The notes under the pieces: model-generated
What the model was told of the DNA's origin: nothing
Database searches by the model: none
Seen by the model: only the letters and a program-made list of their open reading frames with translations
Program-made: the position numbers and the translations under genes
From: MGBC131033 sp910585655
GTDB lineage: Bacteria; Bacillota; Clostridia; Lachnospirales; Lachnospiraceae
NCBI GenBank assembly: GCA_949502025.1
Contig: CATBCG010000003.1
Location: 1 to 27,605, forward strand
DNA: 27,605 nt
Reading direction: 5' to 3'
Part shown: positions 1 through 7,725 of the stretch, piece after piece
How positions within the stretch are numbered: position 1 is the first letter of the stretch
Layout of the letters: each line of letters starts with the position of its first letter

Positions 1-135
1 AAGTCTATTCTTAGTTCCAATCCAACAGCTCTTTATCCTCCTTCCCTCATTTCTAACAAAACACCCACGCCTTCGCACCCTTTCTCTCTGTCCCTCTCTT
101 CTGCCCTGCCAAAACCTGGATGTTTTGTTGTTTCT

Positions 136-164
136 ATTTTATCATACCCCTTTTCCATACACAA
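136..164 (-). promoter_or_regulatory. candidate leftward promoter
   Basis: On the minus strand a -35-like TTGTGT (159-164) and a -10-like TAAAAT (136-141) are separated by 17 bp. A Shine-Dalgarno-like AAGGAGG lies further left (complement of 37-43), so a gene may begin at or beyond the left edge. However, the visible frames after that SD close quickly, so I could not place a start codon. The -35 is a poor match and the call rests mainly on spacing. Bases 1-350 otherwise hold no convincing gene; the sequence is pyrimidine-rich on the plus strand between about 40 and 110. Confidence 0.25.
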
Positions 165-206
165 GGGACGTTTCATAGTGCCTTTACCTACTATAAAACG
201 TCCCTT
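163..206. repeat. inverted repeat, 11 bp + 5 bp arms
   Basis: AAGGGACGTTT (163-173) pairs with AAACGTCCCTT (196-206). After one mismatch the stem continues with ATAGT (175-179) against ACTAT (190-194), leaving a 10-nt loop. Neither side has a T-run, so it does not look like an intrinsic terminator. It touches the -35 of the candidate leftward promoter, so an operator for a gene left of the window is possible. Confidence 0.55.
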
Positions 207-344
207 TACAAATTTTCTTACTTCCTTTTTATACAAGTACATACTTCTTCCTTTTCTCTCGTCATCCAACTTTACTTCGTTGTTCTTGTTTCTTTCATTA
301 TACACAACTGTTTCCTTCTTTTCCATAATAAAAATGAATACATA

Positions 345-391
345 TAAAAAACCATGGGAAGAGAAAGCCCTTACACTTTCTCCTCCCATGG
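345..391 (-). terminator. intrinsic terminator closing the diol-dehydratase operon
   Basis: Arms 376-391 and 352-367 form a 16-bp stem with a single A/C mismatch and an 8-nt loop. On the minus strand the stem is followed at once by six T residues (346-351). The stop codon of the GTPase gene (371-373) lies in the loop, so the terminator is built into the end of the coding sequence. It shows that the GTPase gene is the last gene of this operon. Confidence 0.85.
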
Positions 392-829
392 CATCACGTC
401 CCCTTCCTCTGCCAGATGCAGCAAAAGCTCCGGTACGCCTTCCCCGGTTTTGGAGTCTACATAAAAAATCTTTTTGCAGCCAGTCAGACGCAGCCAGCGC
501 TCTGCCCGTTCTACATTTCCTTTGGGATCGTGAATCTTTGTCACAATCCCAATCACTTCCCGATTCACCATACTGGTAATACAGGGCGGATAAAGGGAAT
601 ACGGCTCTGTTGCGGCAAGCAGCAGCCCCACTACATCCGCCTCGTAAGAATACAAAGCCAGCGCCCTTCCCAGATGCGCGGTCTGTGCGTATTCTCCCGG
701 CGTGTCGATAATTACGTCAAAATTGTTGATATATTGCGTTTTATGATAACGAATCTCCCGGCTTTGCATCGCCTGAGTCAGCGTCGTTTTCCCAGCCTCG
801 CTCCGTCCCATTAAAATAATTTTTTTCAT
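371..829 (-). CDS. pduV: PduV/EutP-type microcompartment GTPase
   Basis: This 152-residue protein belongs to the EutP/PduV family of small P-loop proteins that accompany ethanolamine and propanediol microcompartments. Visible motifs are the Walker A loop GRSEAGKTT near the N-terminus, a G3-like DTPGEY around residue 43, a TKIHD segment resembling the G4 motif, and a VDSKTGEG G5-like loop. Length and start fit the family. The ATG is preceded by GGAG at a short distance and sits 13 nt after the stop of the PduU-like shell gene, implying co-transcription. In Salmonella PduV is reported to bind the PduU shell protein, so the adjacency of the two genes makes functional sense. EutP homologues have also been proposed as acetate kinases, so the exact activity is open. 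Confidence 0.85.
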   Translation of the reverse strand: MKKIILMGRSEAGKTTLTQAMQSREIRYHKTQYINNFDVIIDTPGEYAQTAHLGRALALYSYEADVVGLLLAATEPYSLYPPCITSMVNREVIGIVTKIHDPKGNVERAERWLRLTGCKKIFYVDSKTGEGVPELLLHLAEEGDVMPWEEKV

Positions 830-842
830 TGTTCTCCTGCTT

Positions 843-1259
843 TTACGTCCGTGTCACCTTACAAATCGTATACCCAAGTTCCGTAGATACATACTCCAAA
901 ATCCCGGTAGTAGCCGCCTCGACCTCCGATACCGTTCCGGTAATAATGAGCGATCCGCTGAACCGATCCACAAAACCCAGCTCTGCGCCGGACGCCTTGA
1001 CAGCAATATCCGCCATAATAATCGCCGTCTCCGCCGGGCTGACCGTCATTACGCCGATGGCGGAACGGGCATACTCCACACTGGGATCTAAGCCAAGCTT
1101 TTCATATAAAATCCGATCCGGATTGGCAATGATATGGGCTAACGTAATCTGCTTGCCTGGCACCAGCTCCTGAACGATACGCTGTTTTGCACCTTCTGCC
1201 ATACCAGCATTTCCGGTATTTCCCGTATATCCTATTGTTCCTGTCTCTGCCTGAAACAT
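843..1259 (-). CDS. pduU: PduU/EutS-type BMC shell protein
   Basis: A 138-residue single-BMC-domain protein of the circularly permuted EutS/PduU type. The recognisable core begins near residue 27 (IVQELVPGKQITLAHIIANP) and continues through IGVMTVSPAETAIIMADIAVKA and the GSLIITGTVSEVEAAT segment. Such proteins form hexameric tiles of the shell; PduU carries a beta-barrel plug and binds PduV. Family members usually start close to the core, so the first ~20 residues, rich in Thr, Gly and Asn, are an extension. Translation could instead start at the internal Met20, but a G-rich ribosome site precedes the upstream ATG and none is obvious before Met20. It is the only shell gene in the operon, so it must be built into a shell encoded elsewhere if it functions in a compartment. 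Confidence 0.85.
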   Translation of the reverse strand: MFQAETGTIGYTGNTGNAGMAEGAKQRIVQELVPGKQITLAHIIANPDRILYEKLGLDPSVEYARSAIGVMTVSPAETAIIMADIAVKASGAELGFVDRFSGSLIITGTVSEVEAATTGILEYVSTELGYTICKVTRT

Positions 1260-1342
1260 ATCTCTGCCAGCCCCCTTTCCAAGTTACCTATTTATAGCAA
1301 TTCAGACAATCCCTACCCCGCTATATTTATTCCCTGCTGTCG

Positions 1343-2215
1343 TCATCCTCCGATTTGACATCGCAGGCTGCAGCTTTCCTCCACGACACGCTTTAACTGC
1401 TCCATCTTTTCCGTTGTTGGCGGCAGGATATCGGGCATCAGGTATTCCCGTCCCAGTCCCTCGTACTTATCCTGACCTAAGCGATGATACGGTAGCAGAT
1501 AAATCTGCTCCACTCCCGGCAGGCTTCCGGCAAAACGGGCGATGTCGCGAATTTCCTCCGGAGTATCGTTAAAGGTAGGAATCACCGGAACACGGATCGA
1601 AAGCTCCATCCGGTGCGGCTCCCTGTCCGTTTGATAGTCTTTGGCAGCTTTGCTATATGCGGCAATTTTCCTCGCATTTTCCAGCATCAGCTCATTGGAA
1701 CGCCCGGTAAATTCCTTGTGCTTTTCCGGATTTATATGCTTGATATCCAGTAAATAATGATCCAGCCATGGTAAAAGCTGCTCGATCACCTCATATTTTG
1801 CACAACCCATACTCTCCATAGCCGTATTGATTCCACACTCTTTCGCCGCCCGCAGCAAAGCGGTGGCAAACTCCGGCTGGCAGAGGCTTTCCCCGCCGGA
1901 GAGCGTCAGCCCTCCGCCGGAACGCCGGTAGTAAGGGCGATCCCGTTCCACTAGTTCCATCACCTCTGCTACCGTCACATCCTCACCGATGACCTTCGGC
2001 TTTCGGCGCAGCCGCCCGTCTGCTTCCAGAATGCCGCTGCCGTCCGGCACCAGCATCGTCTGAACGGCATATTCCTGGGACTCCGGATTACAGCACCAAC
2101 GGCACCGCAGCACACAGCCCTTTAAAAAGACAATCGTGCGGATGCCCTGCCCGTCGTGGATGGAATACCTCTGTATATCAAAAATACGACCCTTTACATT
2201 CTTATATTCTTTCAT
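1343..2215 (-). CDS. glycyl-radical enzyme activating enzyme (radical SAM)
   Basis: A 290-residue radical-SAM activase that would install the glycyl radical on the diol dehydratase encoded just upstream. The cluster motif is CVLRCRWC (C-x3-C-x2-C), followed by GGGLTLSGGE for SAM binding. Most activases of dehydratase and choline-lyase type carry an inserted ferredoxin domain with eight further cysteines after the SAM motif. Here the segment between CCNPES and the GGE motif contains none, so this enzyme appears to hold a single [4Fe-4S] cluster, like pyruvate formate-lyase activase. The reading frame is open to a GTG at 2230. I prefer the ATG at 2215, with AAGGTG 12 nt upstream; the choice is uncertain. 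It lies 106 nt or more after the dehydratase gene, behind a small hairpin. Confidence 0.88.
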   Translation of the reverse strand: MKEYKNVKGRIFDIQRYSIHDGQGIRTIVFLKGCVLRCRWCCNPESQEYAVQTMLVPDGSGILEADGRLRRKPKVIGEDVTVAEVMELVERDRPYYRRSGGGLTLSGGESLCQPEFATALLRAAKECGINTAMESMGCAKYEVIEQLLPWLDHYLLDIKHINPEKHKEFTGRSNELMLENARKIAAYSKAAKDYQTDREPHRMELSIRVPVIPTFNDTPEEIRDIARFAGSLPGVEQIYLLPYHRLGQDKYEGLGREYLMPDILPPTTEKMEQLKRVVEESCSLRCQIGG

Positions 2216-2320
2216 CGTTTTATTCCGCACCTTTTCACATTGTTCGGCACCTTTTGCCCCAAATTTCTTAACTCCAGATGATTCAACGCTTTCCGCTTCT
2301 AAAAAACCGAGACCTCTTTT

Positions 2321-2336
2321 AAAAGCCGAGGCTTTT
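2321..2336 (-). terminator. weak terminator/attenuator hairpin after the dehydratase stop
   Basis: Immediately after the dehydratase stop codon the minus strand reads AAAAGC-CTCG-GCTTTT, a 6-bp stem with a 4-nt loop and only a short T-run. This may let part of the transcripts stop here, or protect the 3' end, so that more dehydratase than activase is made. The low strength makes it a partial rather than full terminator. Confidence 0.45.
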
Positions 2337-4865
2337 TTAAAAGCCTTGCTCCGTTCGCCTTATAATATCATCCTGCAGGGATTTTGACAAAGTAGTAAAG
2401 AGCGCGCTGTAGCCTGCTACCCGGACAACCAGATGGGCATAGTTTTCCGGATGCTTCTGGGCATCCAGTAAGGTCTCCCGGTCAACTACATTAAACTGCA
2501 TATGACTTCCCTTCTGGTCAAAATACGTCCGAATCAACGCCACAAAATTTTCCAGACCACTGACCCCGCTCAGGGCAGACGGATGGAACTTCTGGTTAAA
2601 AAGCGTACCATTCGAGGCAATTCCATGATCCAGTCTGGATACGGAATTGGCTGCGGCAGTCGGTCCGTGAACGTCCTTTCCGGCAGATGGGGAAACTCCG
2701 TCTGCTACCGGGGTATGCGCCAGCCGTCCGTCCGGAGTCGCGCCTGTCTGCGCGCCTAACGGTACATTTGCCGATACCGGATAGAGTCCCGCCTGGAACA
2801 TTCCGCCTCTTGGATTATGGTAGTTTTGCAATGGACGAGTATACGTATACGCCACATCTCTGGCAAAGGCATCTACCTCCGGAATATCGTTTCCAAACTT
2901 TGGAACCTCAGCAATCAAGTCATATAGTCGATCAAAGCTTCGCTGCTCCTCTTCGCTTGGTCTTCTCGCCGCAACTTCTGCCGTAATACGGGCAATCTGC
3001 GCTGCGTCTGGAGTAATACCTTTTTTCTTTAACTCCCCGACCACACTTAACACCATATCTTCGATAGAAGCTTCGTCTAATCCACGCCCATAATTCATCT
3101 GAAGCGCCTTTTTATACTCCCCAATCGTCACCTGCCTGCTCTCGTAGACAAGCTGCTTAATCGCATACAGAGAATCCGCCATATTCGCGATACCAAAGCC
3201 CTGCGGTCCGGTAAAGTTATAAACGGCGCCGCCCTCCTGTAAGGAACGCCCGCGTTTGATACAATCATCTACCATACAGGACTCAAACGGCAGCGGGCAA
3301 AGCTCTGCATGTGCTACATCAATCGCATTATCTGCATTGACCAATAAAGAAATACTATAATTCATCTGTTCTTTATAAGCATCGTAAAATTCTTCAAAAG
3401 TACGCAGTTCTTCCACTGGCTTCGTCTGAATACCGACCAATTCGCCCCGGTCATAACCGCTAGAAAATACCAGCTCCAACGGACGGCACATATTGAAAAA
3501 TGCCGCGTCGTGCCAGCCCTCCGTTTTTCCTGCTTTCTGCGGCTCTACACAGCCGATGATGTTATATTCTCTGGCGTCCTCTAAGGTCAGCCCACGGCTC
3601 ATCAGCGACGGAATGATCACTTCATCATTATAATAGGCAGGAAGCCCAATCCCGGTACGCGTCAATCCGGCTGCTTTTATTAACAGCTCATGCGGCGAAC
3701 CATTCCACACACGAATCGAAAGGGACGGCTGCGGCAAAAAGACATGATGGGAGGCTTCGATACACAAAAAGGACAAATCATTCGTTACATCCAGCCCCTC
3801 TTTATTCTGTCCGCCGACGATCAGGTTCTGGAACAGGCTGTAGCCGGCAAATCCCTCCGCACTGGCGGCATCCCGGCATTTATTCAAATCGTTTAATTTC
3901 ACCCAAATACAATCAATCAGCTCCTGAGCGGATTCTATCGTGATCCGTCCAGCCTCCAAATCTTTTTTATAATAAGGATACATATATTGGTCAAAACGAC
4001 CTGGCGAAATCGAGTGTCCGCTGGATTCGAGCTGCAATAGCTGCTGCACAAACCAAAAGCTCTGGCATGCCTCATAAAAGCTCTCGGCGCCATGCTCCGG
4101 CACCCGCCCGCAATTCCTGGCGATTGCCAAAAGCTCCTCCTTCCGCTGCGAGTTCGTCTCCTGATCCGCCATCTGCTTCGCCAGTACCATATAGCGATGC
4201 GCATAACGGATCACTGCTTCACAGCTTAGAATCACCGCCTGCAGGAAGCGCGATTTTCTGGCATAGTCCGCATCTCCCGGCTGGCAGGTGTCTAACTCCG
4301 CCTGCGCCTCAGCGATAATCCCCTGATAACCGATTGCCAGAACCTTTTCATACTGCACCGTCACATGACCGACGCCATTGTAAAAATAGTTGCCCGGCGT
4401 AAACATGTTGTGCGCCATCGCCGTCAGCGTTTCCGGCGCCATATATGCGGTGGCACGTTCACTCGTCGTTTTTCCCTTCCAATATGGATGAACCCTCCGC
4501 AGATCCTCCTTTGTCTGTTCCGATATGTAAAACGGATCTGCTGCCCGATGCTCTACCGTATCAAACTCTGCCTCCAGCCACTCATAGGAAAACTCCGGAT
4601 ACGTCTGACAGCCTCTCGGCGCCAAGGTCGAGCTGCCGACGATCAGCTCTTCGTCCCGAATAATAATTGGAATATGATCTAAAATATGAGCAAATGCTTT
4701 TGCCCGTCTTATTACGATTGGTTCCCCCTCTGTCTGCTGATAAGACTCTGTTAGCAGCAGCGCACGCGCCGACTCGATCTCCGGCAGCTTTGCATAGAGA
4801 TGTGACACCAATCTGGTAATACGCTCTGATTTTTTAATGGATTCTACAGGATATGAATTCTTCAT
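2337..4865 (-). CDS. B12-independent glycyl-radical diol (glycerol/1,2-propanediol) dehydratase
   Basis: An 842-residue glycyl-radical enzyme. The radical loop RVAGYSA places the radical Gly at 818, and the thiyl Cys439 and base Glu441 lie in IIGCVEPQ. Residues matching those that bind substrate in Clostridium butyricum glycerol dehydratase are visible at a constant offset: His167 (GVGHV), His284-Ser285 (SGHSISPGR) and Asp453 (GKTEGWHDAAF). This supports dehydration of a vicinal diol to an aldehyde rather than choline, hydroxyproline or arylacetate chemistry. Whether glycerol or propanediol is the substrate cannot be decided; the company of PduU/PduV homologues and a length over 840 (glycerol dehydratase is near 787) lean to 1,2-propanediol, for example from fucose or rhamnose. 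It is first in the operon, with a strong promoter and an AAGGAGG site. Confidence 0.9.
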   Translation of the reverse strand: MKNSYPVESIKKSERITRLVSHLYAKLPEIESARALLLTESYQQTEGEPIVIRRAKAFAHILDHIPIIIRDEELIVGSSTLAPRGCQTYPEFSYEWLEAEFDTVEHRAADPFYISEQTKEDLRRVHPYWKGKTTSERATAYMAPETLTAMAHNMFTPGNYFYNGVGHVTVQYEKVLAIGYQGIIAEAQAELDTCQPGDADYARKSRFLQAVILSCEAVIRYAHRYMVLAKQMADQETNSQRKEELLAIARNCGRVPEHGAESFYEACQSFWFVQQLLQLESSGHSISPGRFDQYMYPYYKKDLEAGRITIESAQELIDCIWVKLNDLNKCRDAASAEGFAGYSLFQNLIVGGQNKEGLDVTNDLSFLCIEASHHVFLPQPSLSIRVWNGSPHELLIKAAGLTRTGIGLPAYYNDEVIIPSLMSRGLTLEDAREYNIIGCVEPQKAGKTEGWHDAAFFNMCRPLELVFSSGYDRGELVGIQTKPVEELRTFEEFYDAYKEQMNYSISLLVNADNAIDVAHAELCPLPFESCMVDDCIKRGRSLQEGGAVYNFTGPQGFGIANMADSLYAIKQLVYESRQVTIGEYKKALQMNYGRGLDEASIEDMVLSVVGELKKKGITPDAAQIARITAEVAARRPSEEEQRSFDRLYDLIAEVPKFGNDIPEVDAFARDVAYTYTRPLQNYHNPRGGMFQAGLYPVSANVPLGAQTGATPDGRLAHTPVADGVSPSAGKDVHGPTAAANSVSRLDHGIASNGTLFNQKFHPSALSGVSGLENFVALIRTYFDQKGSHMQFNVVDRETLLDAQKHPENYAHLVVRVAGYSALFTTLSKSLQDDIIRRTEQGF

Positions 4866-4891
4866 AAAGCAAAATCCCTCCTTCTGACATG

Positions 4892-4920
4892 ATTATAACT
4901 GGGCAGAAAAGAAATGTCAA
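4892..4920 (-). promoter_or_regulatory. consensus sigma-A promoter of the diol-dehydratase operon
   Basis: On the minus strand TTGACA (complement of 4915-4920) and TATAAT (complement of 4892-4897) match the consensus exactly with a 17-bp spacer. The start codon follows about 27 nt downstream of the -10. A perfect promoter with no regulator gene in the operon suggests either high constitutive output or control by repression or through the hairpin just upstream. Confidence 0.85.
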
Positions 4921-4923
4921 TAA

Positions 4924-4947
4924 AAACCTCATAAATTTTCGAGGTTT
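4924..4947. repeat. inverted repeat upstream of the dehydratase promoter
   Basis: AAACCTC (4924-4930) and GAGGTTT (4941-4947) form a 7-bp inverted repeat with a 10-bp spacer, ending 3 bp upstream of the -35 box. On the minus strand it is followed by TTATTG, so it could also act as a weak terminator for antisense transcription. A regulator site is the alternative. Confidence 0.4.
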
Positions 4948-5018
4948 CATGTGGTTTTTGAAATTCTTGACTGCGGTTTATTGATTTTTCTTCTTTTATT
5001 TTTTTGATAGAGATAAAC

Positions 5019-5074
5019 TTGACAAACGTATGACAAAGTGTTATTCTTTGATCGTCAACATTCTGTCATACGTT
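5019..5074 (+). promoter_or_regulatory. blaI promoter with candidate BlaI operator
   Basis: TTGACA (5019-5024) and TATTCT (5042-5047) are separated by 17 bp. Two perfect 11-bp arms, AACGTATGACA (5025-5035) and TGTCATACGTT (5064-5074), bracket the -10 and the transcription start, and between them lie the near-palindrome ATGACA-aag-TGTTAT and TTGA-tcg-TCAA. BlaI/MecI repressors bind dyads of the ACA...TGT kind that overlap their own promoters, so this is the expected autoregulatory operator. The SD AGGAGG (5075-5080) follows directly. Confidence 0.75.
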
Positions 5075-5088
5075 AGGAGGGTTACACT

Positions 5089-5472
5089 ATGATACAGCAA
5101 ATATCTGACGCAGAGCTTGAAATTATGAAAATCGTATGGGGAAATCCAGAGAAGGTGACACTATTTTCCTATATCATGGACGGACTTGCCGCCAGAGGCA
5201 AGCCATGTCAAAAGAATACTCTAATCGTATTGCTGTCGCGCCTGATGAATAAAGGGTTTTTAAGCGCCAGAAAAATCGGACGCCGCAACGAATATACTAC
5301 GCTCGTTTCAGAAGCCGAATACCAGACAGCACAGACAAAGAATCTCCTGGACAAGATTTATGAGGGGAGCGCCAAAGGATTGGTTTCTAATCTGATTATG
5401 GGCGACCTGCTGGCAGACGAAGAGTACGAGGAATTGAAAACGCTGCTGGAGAAAGGAAAAGAAAAATCATGA
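5089..5472 (+). CDS. blaI: BlaI/MecI/CopY-family transcriptional repressor
   Basis: A 127-residue winged-helix repressor with the family start ISDAELEIMKIVW, the recognition region KNTLIVLLSRLMNKGFLSARKIGRR, and a C-terminal dimerisation part (residues about 75-125). These proteins are dimeric repressors released when a partner membrane protease cleaves them within the dimerisation region. The gene precedes and overlaps its sensor protease by ATGA, so the pair is translationally coupled. In Clostridia such pairs usually control cell-envelope stress genes and are not proof of beta-lactam resistance; no beta-lactamase or PBP gene is in the window. Confidence 0.88.
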   Translation: MIQQISDAELEIMKIVWGNPEKVTLFSYIMDGLAARGKPCQKNTLIVLLSRLMNKGFLSARKIGRRNEYTTLVSEAEYQTAQTKNLLDKIYEGSAKGLVSNLIMGDLLADEEYEELKTLLEKGKEKS

Positions 5473-7676
5473 ATACTGTTTTAAAAGTTTTCCTGTCTAT
5501 GTCCTGTTCTGGCGCTTTGCTTATCCTGGCTCTGTTTTTACTGAAACAATGCTTAAAAAATAAAATCAGCCGACAATGGCAGTATTACGTTTGGTTGGCG
5601 GTCATCTTGCGTTTGCTGCTCCCATTCGGCTTAGAAGTAAGCCTGTTGGGAAACATTTATCAAGCTGTCGATCAGACCATCACCAAGACCGCGCCTTCCC
5701 TGCAGCAGCCTTCATCAAGTATTCCAGAAAATAGTCCTACTTCTGCTGTCCAAACAGCTCCAGACAGCGAACAGGACAGTCCTCCAACCGAAGATTTTAC
5801 ACCTACCCGCCCCTTTCAGGAGCTGGAAGCTTTGCTGCTTTCTCCTATCCGGCTGGTTTTACTGGTTTTGCCGGTGGTGACACTCAGCCTGCTAATACGG
5901 AAAATAACACTTTATCAGGGCTTTTCACAGTATATCAGAGCCGGGTGGACTCTGGTTTCTGACACAGAGTTATTGGATCGGCTTTCCCTGGCGTCGGAGC
6001 AGTTATCCATAAAAAGACCGATAGAACTAGCAGTCAATCCATTGATTTCCTCTCCGCTGTTGATTGGCTTTTTCCATCCATGTATTGTACTGCCAAGTAT
6101 TGATATTCCCGAAAGGAATTTTCAGTACATCCTCTTACATGAACTGATACACTACAAAAGACGGGATATATTTTATAAATGGCTGGTACAGATTACGTGC
6201 TGTCTACATTGGTTTAATCCCTTTGTGTATCTTATGCGCCGGGAGATTACGAAAACCTGTGAGTTGTCCTGTGATGAAGCCCTCCTCGCCAAAATGGGAG
6301 GCGACTGTGCGCAGGAGTATGGAAAAACCTTACTTGACGCGATGGCGGCAGTCGGGAAATATAAAGAAAATCCGGGCGCTGTTACGTTAAGTGAAAACAA
6401 ACAACTACTAAAAGAAAGGTTGGACGCGATTATGAATTTTAAAAAGAAATCAATAGGGATACGGCTTTTGACCGGGATACTGACGTTTTGCGTGCTGTTT
6501 GGAGCAACGTTTGTTGGTGTTTATCCTGCCAATGCAGCGACTAAACGCACCATGAGCAATCCTCTGGTGAATATAGACAAAACTCATACACCGGAAAATA
6601 CCGATACAAACGATAACCGATCTTCGCAGGCGGCAAAAATAGAAAAATACTACAAAGCAGGCAGTCTTCCATTGTTTGAGCTTACCTTCTCCCGCCTGGA
6701 TAAAAAAACACAAAAGAAATGGCTGGAAAAGCTCTATGATGACGGGGATTTTGCATTTTTCTCTGTCGCTGTACGGGGACTTGACAAAACTTCTCCTCTG
6801 CTTGCCGACTTTGCCGAAAAAGCATATGCAGAGGAAGACATGGCGTTTTTCTCCACTTTGACAGACTGTATGGAAGAAGCGGAATTGGAACTTTGGCTCG
6901 ATAGGGCTTTGGAGGATGAAAACTGGGCATTTCAGTCCATGCTTTTTGATAAGCTGGATCGCGACGACGAATTTGACGATCTAAAAGAAAAGCAAGAGAA
7001 GGAATGGGCAAAGGCGCAAATAGCGGAATATGCGGCAGTAGGTGTCACGATGGATGGGAAAAATTATTACTACCAGGGGGAGCTTGTCAATGTTTTCCTG
7101 GATATCCGTTCCAACCAATCCTTTTACACGTTGGATATCAACCCAAAAGGAACTGTAAATATCAAGCTTCTCCGCAATGAAACTAATAAAATCACAGATG
7201 TCGTCTATATGACCGAGGCGGAAGTGAACGAACTGCTGTGGGATATGACGGAGGATGAGACAGATGACGACGAATGGGAAGATACTGACTGGGGCGTTTA
7301 CAAGGAACAAAGCGGAAGAACCTGGTATCCCCAGATGATTCCTGTCCATTTAGAAGCAATGGCAGATGGAGAAATCGTTTGGCTGGGAGAATATACGCTG
7401 TCCGAAGGAGACAGACTTTGGTATGCGGTTTCGGCAGAAACCGGAACTGGTTTGCAGGTTGGCTTTGCCAAACCAGAAGATACTGACTTGAACACCACCT
7501 ATTGTTCCGTGAAAAACTTACGCCAAAAAGAAGAAGCACTGGAATGTATCGCAAGCTTTAAAGTGAAGCCGCCAGTAAAGCCTGGAACATATAGGCTGTT
7601 CCTTCGAGCCACCGACGGAGCCCTGGGCAATGTAAGGGGCAGTATTTCTATTGGCTTTTTAGCAGACGCTTCCTGA
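5469..7676 (+). CDS. BlaR1/MecR1-like M56 membrane metalloprotease sensor
   Basis: A 735-residue protein with an M56 peptidase N-terminal half. Hydrophobic segments lie near residues 5-25, 36-55, 115-140 and 325-347. The zinc site is HELIH at 224-228, with Glu270 in SCDEALL as the likely third ligand. The C-terminal ~380 residues are outside the membrane and show no penicillin-binding motifs (no S-x-x-K/SDN/KTG set visible), unlike BlaR1. Instead there are about three ~28-residue repeats with a common AFFS/AFQS core (residues ~395-505), an acidic patch (~585-600), and a beta-rich tail. The ligand is therefore unknown. It probably senses an envelope signal and inactivates the BlaI-type repressor by proteolysis. 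A terminator follows. Confidence 0.85.
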   Translation: MNTVLKVFLSMSCSGALLILALFLLKQCLKNKISRQWQYYVWLAVILRLLLPFGLEVSLLGNIYQAVDQTITKTAPSLQQPSSSIPENSPTSAVQTAPDSEQDSPPTEDFTPTRPFQELEALLLSPIRLVLLVLPVVTLSLLIRKITLYQGFSQYIRAGWTLVSDTELLDRLSLASEQLSIKRPIELAVNPLISSPLLIGFFHPCIVLPSIDIPERNFQYILLHELIHYKRRDIFYKWLVQITCCLHWFNPFVYLMRREITKTCELSCDEALLAKMGGDCAQEYGKTLLDAMAAVGKYKENPGAVTLSENKQLLKERLDAIMNFKKKSIGIRLLTGILTFCVLFGATFVGVYPANAATKRTMSNPLVNIDKTHTPENTDTNDNRSSQAAKIEKYYKAGSLPLFELTFSRLDKKTQKKWLEKLYDDGDFAFFSVAVRGLDKTSPLLADFAEKAYAEEDMAFFSTLTDCMEEAELELWLDRALEDENWAFQSMLFDKLDRDDEFDDLKEKQEKEWAKAQIAEYAAVGVTMDGKNYYYQGELVNVFLDIRSNQSFYTLDINPKGTVNIKLLRNETNKITDVVYMTEAEVNELLWDMTEDETDDDEWEDTDWGVYKEQSGRTWYPQMIPVHLEAMADGEIVWLGEYTLSEGDRLWYAVSAETGTGLQVGFAKPEDTDLNTTYCSVKNLRQKEEALECIASFKVKPPVKPGTYRLFLRATDGALGNVRGSISIGFLADAS

Positions 7677-7691
7677 TGACTGTCGGAGATT

Positions 7692-7725
7692 AGGAGGGGC
7701 TATCCTACAGCCCCTCCTTGCTTTT
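7692..7725 (+). terminator. intrinsic terminator after the M56 sensor
   Basis: AGGAGGGGCT (7692-7701) and AGCCCCTCCT (7709-7718) form a perfect 10-bp GC-rich stem with a 7-nt loop, followed by TGCTTTTA. It ends the blaI-M56 operon and touches the stop codon of the converging minus-strand gene. Confidence 0.88.

Noticed and set aside
33..389. 118-codon minus-strand open frame at the left edge
   Set aside because: It overlaps the operon terminator and two inverted repeats, has no SD or recognisable domain, and its composition simply mirrors a pyrimidine-rich non-coding stretch.
2337..4865. choline trimethylamine-lyase (CutC)
   Set aside because: The substrate-site residues (His167, His284-Ser285, Asp453) line up with glycerol/propanediol dehydratase at a constant offset.
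5089..7676. beta-lactam resistance cassette
   Set aside because: The BlaI/M56 pair has no beta-lactamase or PBP gene beside it, and the sensor lacks visible penicillin-binding motifs.
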